Below are positions 8,269 through 16,603 of a stretch of 35,580 nt of DNA, piece after piece. Source of the DNA: Pseudomonas endophytica. Lineage in GTDB: Bacteria; Pseudomonadota; Gammaproteobacteria; Pseudomonadales; Pseudomonadaceae. The notes under the pieces were generated by a model. It searched no databases and was not told the DNA's origin. It worked only from the letters and a program-made list of their open reading frames with translations. Position numbers and translations under genes: made by a program. The stretch is taken from the NCBI RefSeq assembly GCF_001411475.1, contig NZ_LLWH01000173.1, positions 1-35,580 on the forward strand. The letters run 5' to 3'. The number at the start of each line of letters is the position of its first letter. Within the stretch, counting starts at the first letter, position 1.

Positions 8269-9336
8269 ATGAAAAAAACAGAGCTGTGCGCCTATCGCTA
8301 CGACCCCCTTGATCGCCTGATCGGTATCAAGTCGAATCAACAACCAGATAATCTGCGGTTTTATTGCAAGAGTAGGCTCGCCACAGAGATCAAGGGCAAT
8401 ACACATCACGCCATCATGCAACATGGCGACCAACTACTCGCCCAAAATACCTATAACGCCACTGACCAAACCAACACATTGTTCGCCACCGATTTGCAAC
8501 GTTCTGTACTGTGCACAGTCACTGATGACGAACAGTTACATAATGCTTATGCGCCTTACGGATATACCAAGCTAATACGCGCTCATCAGGTACTAAGCTT
8601 TAACGGAGAACGGCCCGAGTTAATAACGGGGCATTATTTATTAGGCAATGGATACCGGGCGTTTAATCCGATATTGATGCGTTTTAACAGTCCAGACAGT
8701 TGGAGTCCGTTCGGAAAGGGAGGGGTAAATAACTATAGTTACTGCAAGGGCAACCCAACAAATCGAAGAGATCCATCAGGGCACTTCTCAATTATCTCTG
8801 ACACAATTATGAGAGTAATAGGTATTGCGAGATCTTTTGAAGGCATCGCAAACGCTGCAAGCACTACTGCACGCACCAGCAGATCGGCAATGACAGCTTA
8901 CGCTGCAGGAACCGCAGGAGCAGTTCTGGCAGCAGCCTCATCTGCACTGCCTAGCACTCTATCAAGATCGGTAATGACAATGACTAGTGCTGCACTAGGA
9001 TCCGTAGCCAGCACGATGGGCAGACGTGCACGACGAGAAGCTGAAAATTTACTTGCCTTGGAAATACATGAGCAGGCACTTGATAACGCGGCAAGACATA
9101 TACCGTTCCGCCCACACCAATATTTAGATGACCCCGTAGCTCTACCACCACCGAGCTACGAAGAGGTTATGGGCACTGCCCCCCCTCCGAGCTTTTCAAG
9201 TTTGTCTCCTGAGATACAAAGGGGCCCCCCACCTCCTTACACACCCCCAACGAATATGCAAAGACAAACACCGCACTTGAACTCAAGAAATCTTCGAAAT
9301 CATTCAAACCCTGCAGACAGCATCAGACACTCCTAA
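8269..9336 (+). CDS. Orphan RHS-repeat-associated core domain protein with proline-rich PPxY tail
   Basis: This 355-residue protein is a short, free-standing Rhs core of the type common in P. fluorescens genomes. A YD-like start (YRYDPLDRLIGI, residues 9-20) leads into the hallmark core at about 92-171: YAPYGY, FNGE, GHYLLGNGYRAFNP, RFNSPDSWSPFGKGG and NNYSYCKGNPTNRRDPSGH. The C-terminal part (172-355) is the variable tip. It has an Ala/Ser/Thr-rich, weakly hydrophobic stretch (about 195-250) and then a proline-rich tail with PPSY (294-297), PPPSF (305-309) and PPPY (321-324). It lacks the thousand-residue shell and N-terminal delivery domains of full Rhs toxins. The ribosome-binding site is weak (GAGAA). 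Its function and target are unknown; a secreted or horizontally moved effector tip is an inference. Confidence 0.85.
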   Translation: MKKTELCAYRYDPLDRLIGIKSNQQPDNLRFYCKSRLATEIKGNTHHAIMQHGDQLLAQNTYNATDQTNTLFATDLQRSVLCTVTDDEQLHNAYAPYGYTKLIRAHQVLSFNGERPELITGHYLLGNGYRAFNPILMRFNSPDSWSPFGKGGVNNYSYCKGNPTNRRDPSGHFSIISDTIMRVIGIARSFEGIANAASTTARTSRSAMTAYAAGTAGAVLAAASSALPSTLSRSVMTMTSAALGSVASTMGRRARREAENLLALEIHEQALDNAARHIPFRPHQYLDDPVALPPPSYEEVMGTAPPPSFSSLSPEIQRGPPPPYTPPTNMQRQTPHLNSRNLRNHSNPADSIRHS

Positions 9337-9354
9337 CTGTCATCACAGGAGGAC

Positions 9355-10491
9355 TCACTCATCCCGCCGCAAATCCGGCGGAATCGGCAGGTCATTTAGC
9401 GGATCAGGCCGCTTACCCTTACCGGCCTGATGCTGGCGGATCTGGTACACGTAGGCCAAGACCTGCGCCACGGCCAAGTACAGACCCGCCGGGATTTCCT
9501 GCTCAAGCTCAGTGGAGTGGTAGATCGACCGCGCCAGCGCCGGGGACTCCAGCAACAAGATGTTGTGTTTGGCGCCAATTTCTCGAATTTTGAGCGCCAA
9601 AAAGTCGCTGCCTTTGGCCAGCAACAGCGGCGCCCCGCCGTTTTCTGGGTCGTATTTAAGGGCCACGGCGTAGTGCGTCGGGTTGGTGATGATGACGTCT
9701 GCATCAGGGATGGCAGCCATCATCCGGCGCTGGGACATTTCGCGCTGCACCTGACGAATCCGCTGTTTAACCTCAGGGCGGCCTTCTTGGTCTTTATGTT
9801 CGTCGCGGACCTCCTGCTTGGTCATCAGCAGTTTCTTGTGGCTTTCCCACAACTGAACGGGCACGTCGACTGCCGCGATCAGGATCAGTCCGCAGGCCAT
9901 CCATAAGGCGCTCCAGCCCACCACTTGCAGGCTGTGGATCACCGCCAGCTCCAAAGGCTCTTGGGCGATGCGCAGCAGGTCGTCAATGTCGGACTTCAAC
10001 ACCAACAGGGCCACGATCAGGATGATGAAGAATTTAGCCAGCGCCTTGAGCAGCTCTACCAGCGCTTTGGCCGAGAACATACGCTTGAGCCCCGCTAGCG
10101 GGTTCATGCGGCTGAATTTCGGCGCCAGGCTGCCTGCCGCAAACAACCAGCCGCCAAGGGCGATAGGCCCTATGATGGCGGCGATCAATAAGGTGATCAG
10201 CACCGGCTGCACAGCAATCAGCGCGACTTTGCCCGAGTGCAGCAAAAAAGCGCCCATGGAGTCGGTGTTGAACAATGCCTCGCGGGTGATGCTGAAGTTG
10301 TAGCGCATCAGTTCCATCATGTCTTCGGCCAACGCGCCGCCGAAAATCAACAGCCCGCCCGAGCCCGCCAGCATGATTGCCAAGGTGTTGAGTTCTTTAG
10401 AGCGTGCGATCTCGCCCTTTTCCCTGGAGTCTTTTTTTCGTTTCTCCGTGGGGTCTTCTGTTTTGTCGGCACCGCTTTCACTTTCGGCCAT
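9355..10491 (-). CDS. flhB: Flagellar export switch protein FlhB
   Basis: FlhB sits in the inner membrane with FliP, FliQ and FliR. It switches export from rod/hook subunits to filament subunits after cleaving itself. Four membrane segments lie at about 35-210 after a charged N terminus. The autocleavage motif NPTH is at residues 270-273 within VIITNPTHYAVAL. At 378 residues it is of normal length. It starts 12 bases after the fliR stop and ends the fliL-to-flhB run. The convergent Rhs gene ends only 18 bases away, but no flhB residue appears to be lost. Confidence 0.97.
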   Translation of the reverse strand: MAESESGADKTEDPTEKRKKDSREKGEIARSKELNTLAIMLAGSGGLLIFGGALAEDMMELMRYNFSITREALFNTDSMGAFLLHSGKVALIAVQPVLITLLIAAIIGPIALGGWLFAAGSLAPKFSRMNPLAGLKRMFSAKALVELLKALAKFFIILIVALLVLKSDIDDLLRIAQEPLELAVIHSLQVVGWSALWMACGLILIAAVDVPVQLWESHKKLLMTKQEVRDEHKDQEGRPEVKQRIRQVQREMSQRRMMAAIPDADVIITNPTHYAVALKYDPENGGAPLLLAKGSDFLALKIREIGAKHNILLLESPALARSIYHSTELEQEIPAGLYLAVAQVLAYVYQIRQHQAGKGKRPDPLNDLPIPPDLRRDE

Positions 10492-10503
10492 GCTCTGCTC
10501 CCG

Positions 10504-11286
10504 CTAACGCGCCCGCGCCAGTTCACGTAAAAACTGCAAAGCCTCGGAGGCTAGCGGCTGATACTGATTGAGAATGTCGGCCATGCTGACCCACAGGATG
10601 AACATCCCCAGTACCAAGGTCAGTGGGAAGCCAATGGCAAAGATATTGAGTTGCGGCGCCGCACGGGTCATGACGCCAAAGGCGATGTTGACCACCAGCA
10701 AGGCCGTGATCGCGGGCAACACCAGCAATAAGGCCGCGCCCAGTACCCAGCCGAGCTTGTTGGCGATTTCCCAATAATGGTTGGTCAATAGCCCGCCCCC
10801 CACCGGCAAGGTGGTAAAGCTCTCAGTGAGCACTTCGAACACCACCAGATGACCGTTCATGGACAAAAACAGCAAGCTGACGAGCATGGTGAAAAACTGC
10901 CCAATGACCGCCACGTTGACCCCGTTCGCCGGGTCTACCATGGAGGCAAAGCCCATGCCCATCTGGATGGCGACGATTTGCCCGGCCACTACAAACGCTT
11001 GAAAAAACAGCTGCAACGCGAACCCGAGCAGCGCACCAATGATGATTTGCTCGGCAATCAGCATCAGGCCGCTGAGGTCCAGCGGGTTGACTGTGGGCAG
11101 CGCTGGCAGGCTGGGCATGATCGCCAAGGTGATCGCCACCGACAGAAACAACTTAATGCGCTTAGGCACTAAGGTCGTGCCGATGATCGGCATAGTCGCC
11201 AACAACGCGCCCACCCGAAACAGCGGCAGCATGAAACTGGCGACCCAGGTACTGATCTGCGCGTCCGTCAGGGTCAGCAACGACAT
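10504..11286 (-). CDS. fliR: Flagellar export protein FliR
   Basis: FliR is part of the FliP5-FliQ4-FliR1 export gate in the membrane. The 260-residue protein is almost wholly hydrophobic, with about six membrane segments such as LMLIAEQIIIGALLGFALQL and VLPAITALLVVNIAFGVM. It has the conserved RAAPQLNIFAIGFP stretch near the C terminus. The ATG directly follows the fliQ stop with no gap. Confidence 0.97.
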   Translation of the reverse strand: MSLLTLTDAQISTWVASFMLPLFRVGALLATMPIIGTTLVPKRIKLFLSVAITLAIMPSLPALPTVNPLDLSGLMLIAEQIIIGALLGFALQLFFQAFVVAGQIVAIQMGMGFASMVDPANGVNVAVIGQFFTMLVSLLFLSMNGHLVVFEVLTESFTTLPVGGGLLTNHYWEIANKLGWVLGAALLLVLPAITALLVVNIAFGVMTRAAPQLNIFAIGFPLTLVLGMFILWVSMADILNQYQPLASEALQFLRELARAR

Positions 11287-11556
11287 TTAGCCGATCAACT
11301 GCGGAATGCTGCCGTACAACTGCAGGATGTATTCCATAAAGGTTTGCACCAACCAAGGACCGGCCACGATCAAGGTGACCAACATCACCAGCAAACGCGG
11401 CAAAAAGCTCAGGGTCTGCTCATTGATTTGCGTGGCCGCCTGAAACATGGCCACCAACAGACCGACCAGCAAACTGGGGATCACCAGCACCGCGACCATC
11501 ATCGTGGTCAACCACAAAGCATCGCGAAACAGATCAACGGCAACTTCTGGGGTCAT
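11287..11556 (-). CDS. fliQ: Flagellar export protein FliQ
   Basis: FliQ is a small gate subunit (89 residues) with two membrane hairpin helices: LTTMMVAVLVIPSLLVGLLVAMFQA and LLVMLVTLIVAGPWLVQTFME. The conserved ATQINEQTLSFLPRL loop lies between them. The start is four bases after the fliP stop, in the fixed order fliP-fliQ-fliR. Confidence 0.97.
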   Translation of the reverse strand: MTPEVAVDLFRDALWLTTMMVAVLVIPSLLVGLLVAMFQAATQINEQTLSFLPRLLVMLVTLIVAGPWLVQTFMEYILQLYGSIPQLIG

Positions 11557-11559
11557 GGC

Positions 11560-12303
11560 TCAGACTCCGCCGAAACTGCTGGCCAAGGTGCCAATAATCA
11601 GCGCCCAGCCATCGACTAAGACAAACAGCATGATTTTGAACGGCAACGAAATAATCAGCGGCGAGAGCATCATCATGCCCATGGCCATCAACACACTGGC
11701 CACCACCAGGTCGATGATCAGGAACGGGATAAAGATCATAAAGCCGATTTGAAACGCCGTTTTAAGCTCGGACGTCACGAACGCGGGCACTAAGATGGTC
11801 AGCGGTGCGGCGTCTGGGGTCGCGATGTCGGTACGCTTGGACAGGCGCATAAACAGCTCAAGGTCACTGGTGCGGGTCTGGGCCAGCATAAAGTCTTTGA
11901 TCGGGCCTTCAGCCTTGAGAATCGCGTCCTGCGCGGTCAGTGTTTCGGCCAGATACGGCTGCAAAGCGTCGCGATTCACCTTGTCGAATACCGGCGCCAT
12001 GATGAATAGGGTCAAGAACAACGCCATGCCGGTCAGGATCTGGTTAGACGGGGTTTGTTGCAGCCCCAGCGCCTGACGCAAGATCGAAAACACAATGATG
12101 ATCCGCGTAAAGCTGGTCATCAGCATCACAAATGCCGGGATGAAGCTCAGGGCAGTCATGATCAGCAAAATTTGCAGGCTGACCGAATACTCTTGCTGGC
12201 CATTGGCCCCGGTGCCCAAGGTGATCGCCGGAATCGACAACGGGTCAGCCCCGAAGGCCGTAGGCGCGAGCAACGCCAACACTAAGGCGATAGCTAAACG
12301 CAT
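11560..12303 (-). CDS. fliP: Flagellar export protein FliP
   Basis: FliP is the main subunit of the membrane export gate. It has a cleavable signal peptide ([19 protein letters not shown], residues 1-19) as is typical for the family. Conserved membrane segments follow, with the [22 protein letters not shown] signature at about 65-85. The C-terminal gate helices include [24 protein letters not shown]. Length is 247 residues. The ATG overlaps the fliO stop by one base (TAATG). Confidence 0.97.
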   Translation of the reverse strand: MRLAIALVLALLAPTAFGADPLSIPAITLGTGANGQQEYSVSLQILLIMTALSFIPAFVMLMTSFTRIIIVFSILRQALGLQQTPSNQILTGMALFLTLFIMAPVFDKVNRDALQPYLAETLTAQDAILKAEGPIKDFMLAQTRTSDLELFMRLSKRTDIATPDAAPLTILVPAFVTSELKTAFQIGFMIFIPFLIIDLVVASVLMAMGMMMLSPLIISLPFKIMLFVLVDGWALIIGTLASSFGGV

Positions 12304-12734
12304 TACGGCTTGTCCTTTTGCTGACCCAATATTTCCATCAGCCGCTTGGCAAATTCGGGCGTGGCCGGTTGCGCGTTGCTCTCCACTTCAACCGGCTCTT
12401 TAAGCACGTGCAGCGGGGTGATTCGGCCTGGCGTGAGGCCCAACAGAATTTGCTCGTTGCCGACTTGCACCAACACCAACCGATCTCGGGCGCTCAAGGC
12501 CCGCGAGCTAATCAGCTCAATGACTTGGCCCTGACGCGGGCCTGCTTGCTGAACCCGGCGCAATAGCCAAGCCAAAGCGAAGATCAGCCCCAGCACCAAT
12601 AGTAGGCCCAGCACCAATTGCGCCAGTTGGCCGCCTAAGCTACTCGCGGCCACCGGCGCCGTAGCGCTGACCACAGGCTCCGCCGCCAGCGCGCTCAGGG
12701 GTAGCGCCAGTAAACCGCCGAGAATGAGCTTCAC
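12303..12734 (-). CDS. fliO: Flagellar biosynthesis protein FliO
   Basis: FliO helps FliP assemble in the membrane. The 143-residue protein has a signal-like N terminus ([20 protein letters not shown]), one membrane segment ([25 protein letters not shown], about 36-60) and a cytoplasmic domain ([29 protein letters not shown]). The start codon is GTG, placed directly after the fliN stop (TAA-GTG). Its position between fliN and fliP supports the call. Confidence 0.95.
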   Translation of the reverse strand: MKLILGGLLALPLSALAAEPVVSATAPVAASSLGGQLAQLVLGLLLVLGLIFALAWLLRRVQQAGPRQGQVIELISSRALSARDRLVLVQVGNEQILLGLTPGRITPLHVLKEPVEVESNAQPATPEFAKRLMEILGQQKDKP

Positions 12735-13199
12735 TTAGCGCAACTTCTTGATACGTTCGCTTGGGCTGATGACATCAGTCAGCCGGATGCCGAACTTTTC
12801 GTTCACCACAACCACTTCGCCGTGGGCAATCAGAGTGCCGTTGACCAGCACGTCCAACGGCTCCCCGGCCAGACGATCTAACTCAATCACCGAACCTTGG
12901 TTGAGTTGCAGCAGGTTGCGAATATTGATGTCTGTACTGCCCACTTCCATGGAGATCGACACGGGAATATCCAAAATCACGTCTAAGTTTGGGCCGTCCA
13001 GCGACACCGGGCCGTTGTTGCGCGGCACACTGCCGAACTCTTCCATGGGCAAACGATTGGAGGTCGGTTTTTTAGCTGCGTCGGCGGCCAGCAGTGCGTC
13101 AATATCGGCCTGACCCACATCGCCGGTTTCTTCCAGCGCGGCCGCCCATTCATCCGCCAGCGCTTGGTCGGCAGCGGTTGTATCGTGTTCGTTAGCCAT
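12735..13199 (-). CDS. fliN: Flagellar motor switch protein FliN
   Basis: FliN forms the lower C-ring with FliM and takes part in CheY-P signalling and export. The conserved SpoA domain occupies about residues 70-154 (LDVILDIPVSISMEVGST and GEVVVVNEKFGIRLTDVIS). The N-terminal 65 residues are acidic and Ala-rich and contain GQADIDALL at 29-37, close to the CheY-binding motif of FliM. Length is 154 residues. GAGGA stands seven bases before the ATG. Confidence 0.97.
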   Translation of the reverse strand: MANEHDTTAADQALADEWAAALEETGDVGQADIDALLAADAAKKPTSNRLPMEEFGSVPRNNGPVSLDGPNLDVILDIPVSISMEVGSTDINIRNLLQLNQGSVIELDRLAGEPLDVLVNGTLIAHGEVVVVNEKFGIRLTDVISPSERIKKLR

Positions 13200-13237
13200 C
13201 AGGTGTCCTCACAGAGCAAATTCGTGGAGTTCGGGGT

Positions 13238-14206
13238 TTAACGCCGAACAATCGGTTCAAGCACTTGCAAGGCCAAATTGCCTTTGTGCGAACCCAGCTT
13301 GACCTTGAACGAGGGCACGCCATTGGCGCGCATTACCAGTTCGTCTTGCAGTTCGATCGGAATGACGTCGCCCGGCGCCATGTGCAAAATGTCCCGCAGA
13401 CGCAGTTGTCGGCGGGCCACAGTGGCACTCAACGGCACGCTGACATCCAACACGTCTTCGCGCAGCGCTTTGCTCCAGCGCTCGTCTTGGTCGTCGAGGT
13501 CAGACTGAAAGCCAGCATCGAGCATCTCGCGCACCGGTTCGACCATTGAGTACGGCATGGTCACGTGCAGGTCACCGCCTCCGCCATCGAGTTCGATGTG
13601 AAAGGTCGACACCACTATCGCTTCGCTGGGGCCGACGATGTTGGCCATGGCCGGGTTCACTTCCGAGTTGATGTACTCGAAGTTGACTTCCATGATCGCC
13701 TGCCACGCTTCTTTCAAGTCGATGAAAGCCTGCTCCAGCACCATGCGTACCACACGCAGTTCGGTTGGGGTGAATTCGCGGCCTTCGATTTTAGCGTGGC
13801 GGCCATCGCCGCCAAAAAAGTTGTCCACCAGTTTGAACACTAATTTGGCGTCCAGAATGAACAGCGCCGTGCCGCGTAATGGCTTGATCTTGACCAGGTT
13901 GAGGCTGGTGGGCACGTACAACGAGTGCACGTATTCACCGAACTTCATTACTTGGATCCCGCCGACCGCCACATCTGCCGAACGGCGCAGCAGGTTGAAC
14001 ATGCTGATGCGGGTGTAACGGGCAAAACGCTCGTTAATCATTTCCAGGGTCGGCATGCGGCCACGGACGATTCGATCCTGACTGGTCAGATCATAACTTT
14101 TGACGCTGCCAGGTTCGGCAGCCACTTCGGCCTGTACCAGACCGTCATCCACGCCATGTAACAGCGCGTCGATTTCATCCTGGGACAGCAGGTCTTGCAC
14201 GGCCAT
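13238..14206 (-). CDS. fliM: Flagellar motor switch protein FliM
   Basis: FliM is the C-ring protein that receives CheY-P. Its N terminus shows the CheY-docking motif (LLSQDEIDALLHG, residues 6-18). The middle domain has PTLEMINERFARYTRISMFNLLRR. The GGxG-type loop is recognisable at FGGDGR, and a C-terminal SpoA domain runs from about 250 to 320. At 322 residues it has the normal length. It starts nine bases after the fliL stop. Confidence 0.98.
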   Translation of the reverse strand: MAVQDLLSQDEIDALLHGVDDGLVQAEVAAEPGSVKSYDLTSQDRIVRGRMPTLEMINERFARYTRISMFNLLRRSADVAVGGIQVMKFGEYVHSLYVPTSLNLVKIKPLRGTALFILDAKLVFKLVDNFFGGDGRHAKIEGREFTPTELRVVRMVLEQAFIDLKEAWQAIMEVNFEYINSEVNPAMANIVGPSEAIVVSTFHIELDGGGGDLHVTMPYSMVEPVREMLDAGFQSDLDDQDERWSKALREDVLDVSVPLSATVARRQLRLRDILHMAPGDVIPIELQDELVMRANGVPSFKVKLGSHKGNLALQVLEPIVRR

Positions 14207-14215
14207 GTCGTGGTC

Positions 14216-14707
14216 CTACTGCAATACAAAGTTAGTAAAGAGCGCTTGGTCAATTACCACTTTGCCAAGTTCTTTTTGCGCCACTTCCTGCACGCTGGCA
14301 GTGGTTTTCTGACGCAGCATTTCTTGGCCCACCGGCGTGGCGAGGCTGTCAAATGTTTGCCCAGAGAACAGCATGACCAAGTTATTGCGGATTACCGGCA
14401 TGTGAACCTTCAATGCATTGAGGTCATTTTGATCACGCGCCTGCAAGGTAATGCTCACTTGCAGGTAGCGTTGGCGGCCGTTGTCATTAAGGTTGATCAC
14501 AAAAGCGGGTGGCAGCGCCTCGTAAATGGCTGGGGCTTTGGCGTTGGACTCAACTTGGGCTGGCGGCGCGCTTTTATCGCCGCTCATGAAATACCACGTC
14601 GCGCCCACAGACAGGCCAATCGCCAGCAATCCAGCTAGGACGATCAGGATAATCAGCTTGAATTTGCCTTTGTCGGCGGGATCTTTTACTGCGTCGCTCG
14701 TCGCCAT
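14216..14707 (-). CDS. fliL: Flagellar basal body-associated protein FliL
   Basis: FliL surrounds the stators and supports motor torque. The 163-residue protein has a short cytoplasmic N terminus, one membrane segment (KLIILIVLAGLLAIGLSVGATWYF, about 17-40), a linker, and the periplasmic SPFH-like domain with FVINLNDNGRQRYLQVSITLQ. The ATG at 14707 has a weak ribosome-binding site (ACGGA). It is the first gene of the fliL-M-N-O-P-Q-R-flhB run and has a sigma-54 element 50 bases upstream. Confidence 0.96.
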   Translation of the reverse strand: MATSDAVKDPADKGKFKLIILIVLAGLLAIGLSVGATWYFMSGDKSAPPAQVESNAKAPAIYEALPPAFVINLNDNGRQRYLQVSITLQARDQNDLNALKVHMPVIRNNLVMLFSGQTFDSLATPVGQEMLRQKTTASVQEVAQKELGKVVIDQALFTNFVLQ

Positions 14708-14756
14708 GCCAATAATCCGTCACTTTTGGGTTTTCACAGGTGCATGGCTAGGCAGA

Positions 14757-14771
14757 GCAAGTGTTATGCCA
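14757..14771 (-). promoter_or_regulatory. Sigma-54 (RpoN) promoter element of the fliL operon
   Basis: The minus strand reads TGGCATAACACTTGC, a full match to the -24 (TGGCAY) and -12 (TTGC) boxes in exact spacing. It lies 50 bases before the fliL ATG, downstream of the REP element at 14822-14875. It would drive fliL through flhB. Confidence 0.85.
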
Positions 14772-14821
14772 GAACTGTGGTCGGCAGCTCCTTGGGTTTT
14801 CAACGTTTTTGCAGGCAACCT

Positions 14822-14875
14822 GTAGGAACGAGCTTGCTCGCGATCTTTTAACGATCAAAAGATCGCAGCCTGCGG
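14822..14875. repeat. REP palindrome 1 (fliK-fliL intergenic)
   Basis: This is a Pseudomonas REP-type element starting GTAGGAACGAGCTTGCTCGCG. Its central inverted repeat, GCGATCTTTT / AAAAGATCGC, is at 14840-14849 and 14857-14866. It lies 9 bases past the fliK stop and upstream of the fliL promoter. The GTAG tetranucleotide at the edge is typical of REP sequences mobilised by RAYT transposases. Confidence 0.85.
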
Positions 14876-14884
14876 GTTCGAGGT

Positions 14885-16132
14885 TCAGGCGTAGTAGTCC
14901 ACGGCGCTGCTGCCCAACACGATACTCGGGGTTTGGGCTTGCGGTGCAACCCCCGAAACGTCGTCTTCAAGCCGTTCGCCGCTGGTGTGGCTACGCGGCT
15001 GGCTCTGTTGCTCTTGGCCCTGCCCCTGCCAACTGCGTGATTGATCCGACACACTGACGTCAACTTGGCCCATGCCCTGCTGGGCGAGCATGTCACGCAG
15101 GCGATGCATCTGGCTGTCCAGCGCTTCGCGCACACCGGCATGGCCACTGACAAAGTTAACCTGCGCCGACTGATCAGCCACTAGGTTGACCCGAATATCC
15201 AGCCGCCCCAATTCTGCTGGCTCCAATTGAATATCGGCCGACTTAAGATTGGCGCTGGACAGGTACATCACGCGGTTGACGACCTCTTCAGACCAACCGC
15301 TCTGATGCATGGCCAATGGCTGATTGACCGGCAGTGCATTGGCGGTTTTCGGGACCGCCGCCTGGGTCAAGGCGGCCAAACGGCTGCCGAAGTCATCGAC
15401 TCGGGTATCGCTGGAAGCGCTTTTCAGATCCTTCAAGCCTTCGTCAACCAAGCCCTTGAAAGCCTTATCGCCACCTTCTGCGCCGCTAGAGGCATCGGTA
15501 TTGGGGTCGACCAGCAGCGCAAGGGGGGTCGACTGGCCTTGGGACGAGGTAGCGCTGGTATCAGGCTGCGTATTTTTGACCGCCGCGCGGCTGCTGGCGG
15601 ATACATGCCCGCCCTGCTCCATCGCCAAGCGCAGGGCGGGCATGTCATCCAACGGATCGGCTTGCGGGTCTACGCTGTCATCGACCTCAATCAGAGGCGC
15701 TGGCGGTGCTTGGATCGCACTGCTGGCCACAGCCAATTGCGCAGCCTCAAGGTCGGGCTGAGCGGGAGCCGCTGGCGAAGGTGTTTCTGCTACGACCGGC
15801 GGCGTTTGTACAGGCAGCGCCGAACCGTCATCAGCTTGCACTGGCGCGTCATCTTGAGCCGCGTCGTCAGGTTTGCCAGCAGGCAAGGATTTGCCGCTAT
15901 CGGCAATCTTGGCGCTTGTGTTTGAGTGGCTATCGGTCGGGGCTTCACGGGCCGCGTCGGGCTTGATAGCGCCGTGAGCAGACACCGTATCGGACGCTTG
16001 GGCGTACACCTTGGAAAACGGCTCGCCGCCCGTTTTAACAGGCTCATTATCAGACTGTACAGCTTTCACCACAGTGGCTTTGGGCGCGGCAACGGCTAAG
16101 GGCTGAAGGAATGGATTGGCAGCGAGTGGCAT
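14885..16132 (-). CDS. fliK: Flagellar hook-length control protein FliK
   Basis: FliK is secreted during hook growth, measures hook length and triggers the FlhB specificity switch. The first ~270 residues are a low-complexity Ala/Asp/Pro/Ser-rich ruler region that is poorly conserved. The C-terminal domain (about 275-375) is the conserved part, with QLEPAELGRLDIRVNLVADQSAQVNFVSGHAG-type sequence and LDSQMHRLRDMLAQQG. A Gln-rich tail follows. I chose the ATG at 16132 (415 residues) with GGAG nine bases upstream; an in-frame TTG two codons earlier is possible. It is far from fliJ because hptB, hsbR and hsbA lie between. Confidence 0.95.
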   Translation of the reverse strand: MPLAANPFLQPLAVAAPKATVVKAVQSDNEPVKTGGEPFSKVYAQASDTVSAHGAIKPDAAREAPTDSHSNTSAKIADSGKSLPAGKPDDAAQDDAPVQADDGSALPVQTPPVVAETPSPAAPAQPDLEAAQLAVASSAIQAPPAPLIEVDDSVDPQADPLDDMPALRLAMEQGGHVSASSRAAVKNTQPDTSATSSQGQSTPLALLVDPNTDASSGAEGGDKAFKGLVDEGLKDLKSASSDTRVDDFGSRLAALTQAAVPKTANALPVNQPLAMHQSGWSEEVVNRVMYLSSANLKSADIQLEPAELGRLDIRVNLVADQSAQVNFVSGHAGVREALDSQMHRLRDMLAQQGMGQVDVSVSDQSRSWQGQGQEQQSQPRSHTSGERLEDDVSGVAPQAQTPSIVLGSSAVDYYA

Positions 16133-16207
16133 GGGCAAAGTCTCCGCTGTACGGCAGGCGTCGGTACAGGTGGGAGAGACAGAGCAAGGTTTGGGCCAGT
16201 TTTGCTG

Positions 16208-16573
16208 TCAGCCGCCAGAAACATAGCTGGCAGCGATTACACGCTGACGCTCGGCACGATACAGTTGGCGCACGGTTAGGTATTCGTCACCAATTTTGAT
16301 GACCAACTCTTTGATATCCACGAGGGATTCCTTTTGCGCACGCTCTTCAAGCTGACCACACAGCTGTGCCAGACGATTGGCTCCCATATTGCTGCTGCTG
16401 CCTTTTAAACTGTGGGCAACCATGCGCAGATCGCACACTTGCCGGGTGCTATGCAGTTGGTCGATTCGCTCTTTGGAGTCAGACAGAAAGGTGTCCAGCA
16501 GGTCGTCAAACCCACCTTCCATGACCTCTCGCAAATTTTTGATGACAGCGTGATCTATATGCTCTTCAGACAC
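16208..16573 (-). CDS. hptB: Histidine phosphotransfer protein HptB
   Basis: This 121-residue single HPt domain has the phospho-acceptor His54 in RMVAHSLKGSSSNMGA. In P. aeruginosa HptB receives phosphate from several hybrid kinases (such as RetS, PA1611 and SagS) and passes it to HsbR, linking sessile and motile behaviour. Here it is directly downstream of hsbR, matching the PA3345-PA3347 gene trio in reverse reading order. The start codon is GTG at 16573 with a strong AAGGAG seven bases upstream. The role is transferred from P. aeruginosa and has not been shown for this organism. Confidence 0.88.
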   Translation of the reverse strand: MSEEHIDHAVIKNLREVMEGGFDDLLDTFLSDSKERIDQLHSTRQVCDLRMVAHSLKGSSSNMGANRLAQLCGQLEERAQKESLVDIKELVIKIGDEYLTVRQLYRAERQRVIAASYVSGG

Positions 16574-16603
16574 TTGTTCACTCCTTGATCAAGAATGTGC
16601 GGA

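Larger units (their letters stand above)
7441..9354. other. Accessory islet between flhA and flhB: unrecognised gene plus orphan Rhs-core gene
   Basis: In the Pseudomonas clusters I know, flhB and flhA are neighbours. Here about 1.9 kb separates the flhB stop from the flhA promoter. It holds two divergent genes. The Rhs gene is the only plus-strand gene in the window, is visibly richer in A+T than the flagellar genes, and uses codons such as AGA and ATA. I see no transposase, integrase, tRNA or clear flanking direct repeat, so the entry mechanism is unknown. The boundaries given are approximate. Confidence 0.75.

Noticed and set aside
15227..15925. Plus-strand open frame of 232 codons opposite fliK
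   Set aside because: It is antisense to the well-supported fliK, has no ribosome-binding site of note, and is explained by high-GC third-position bias.
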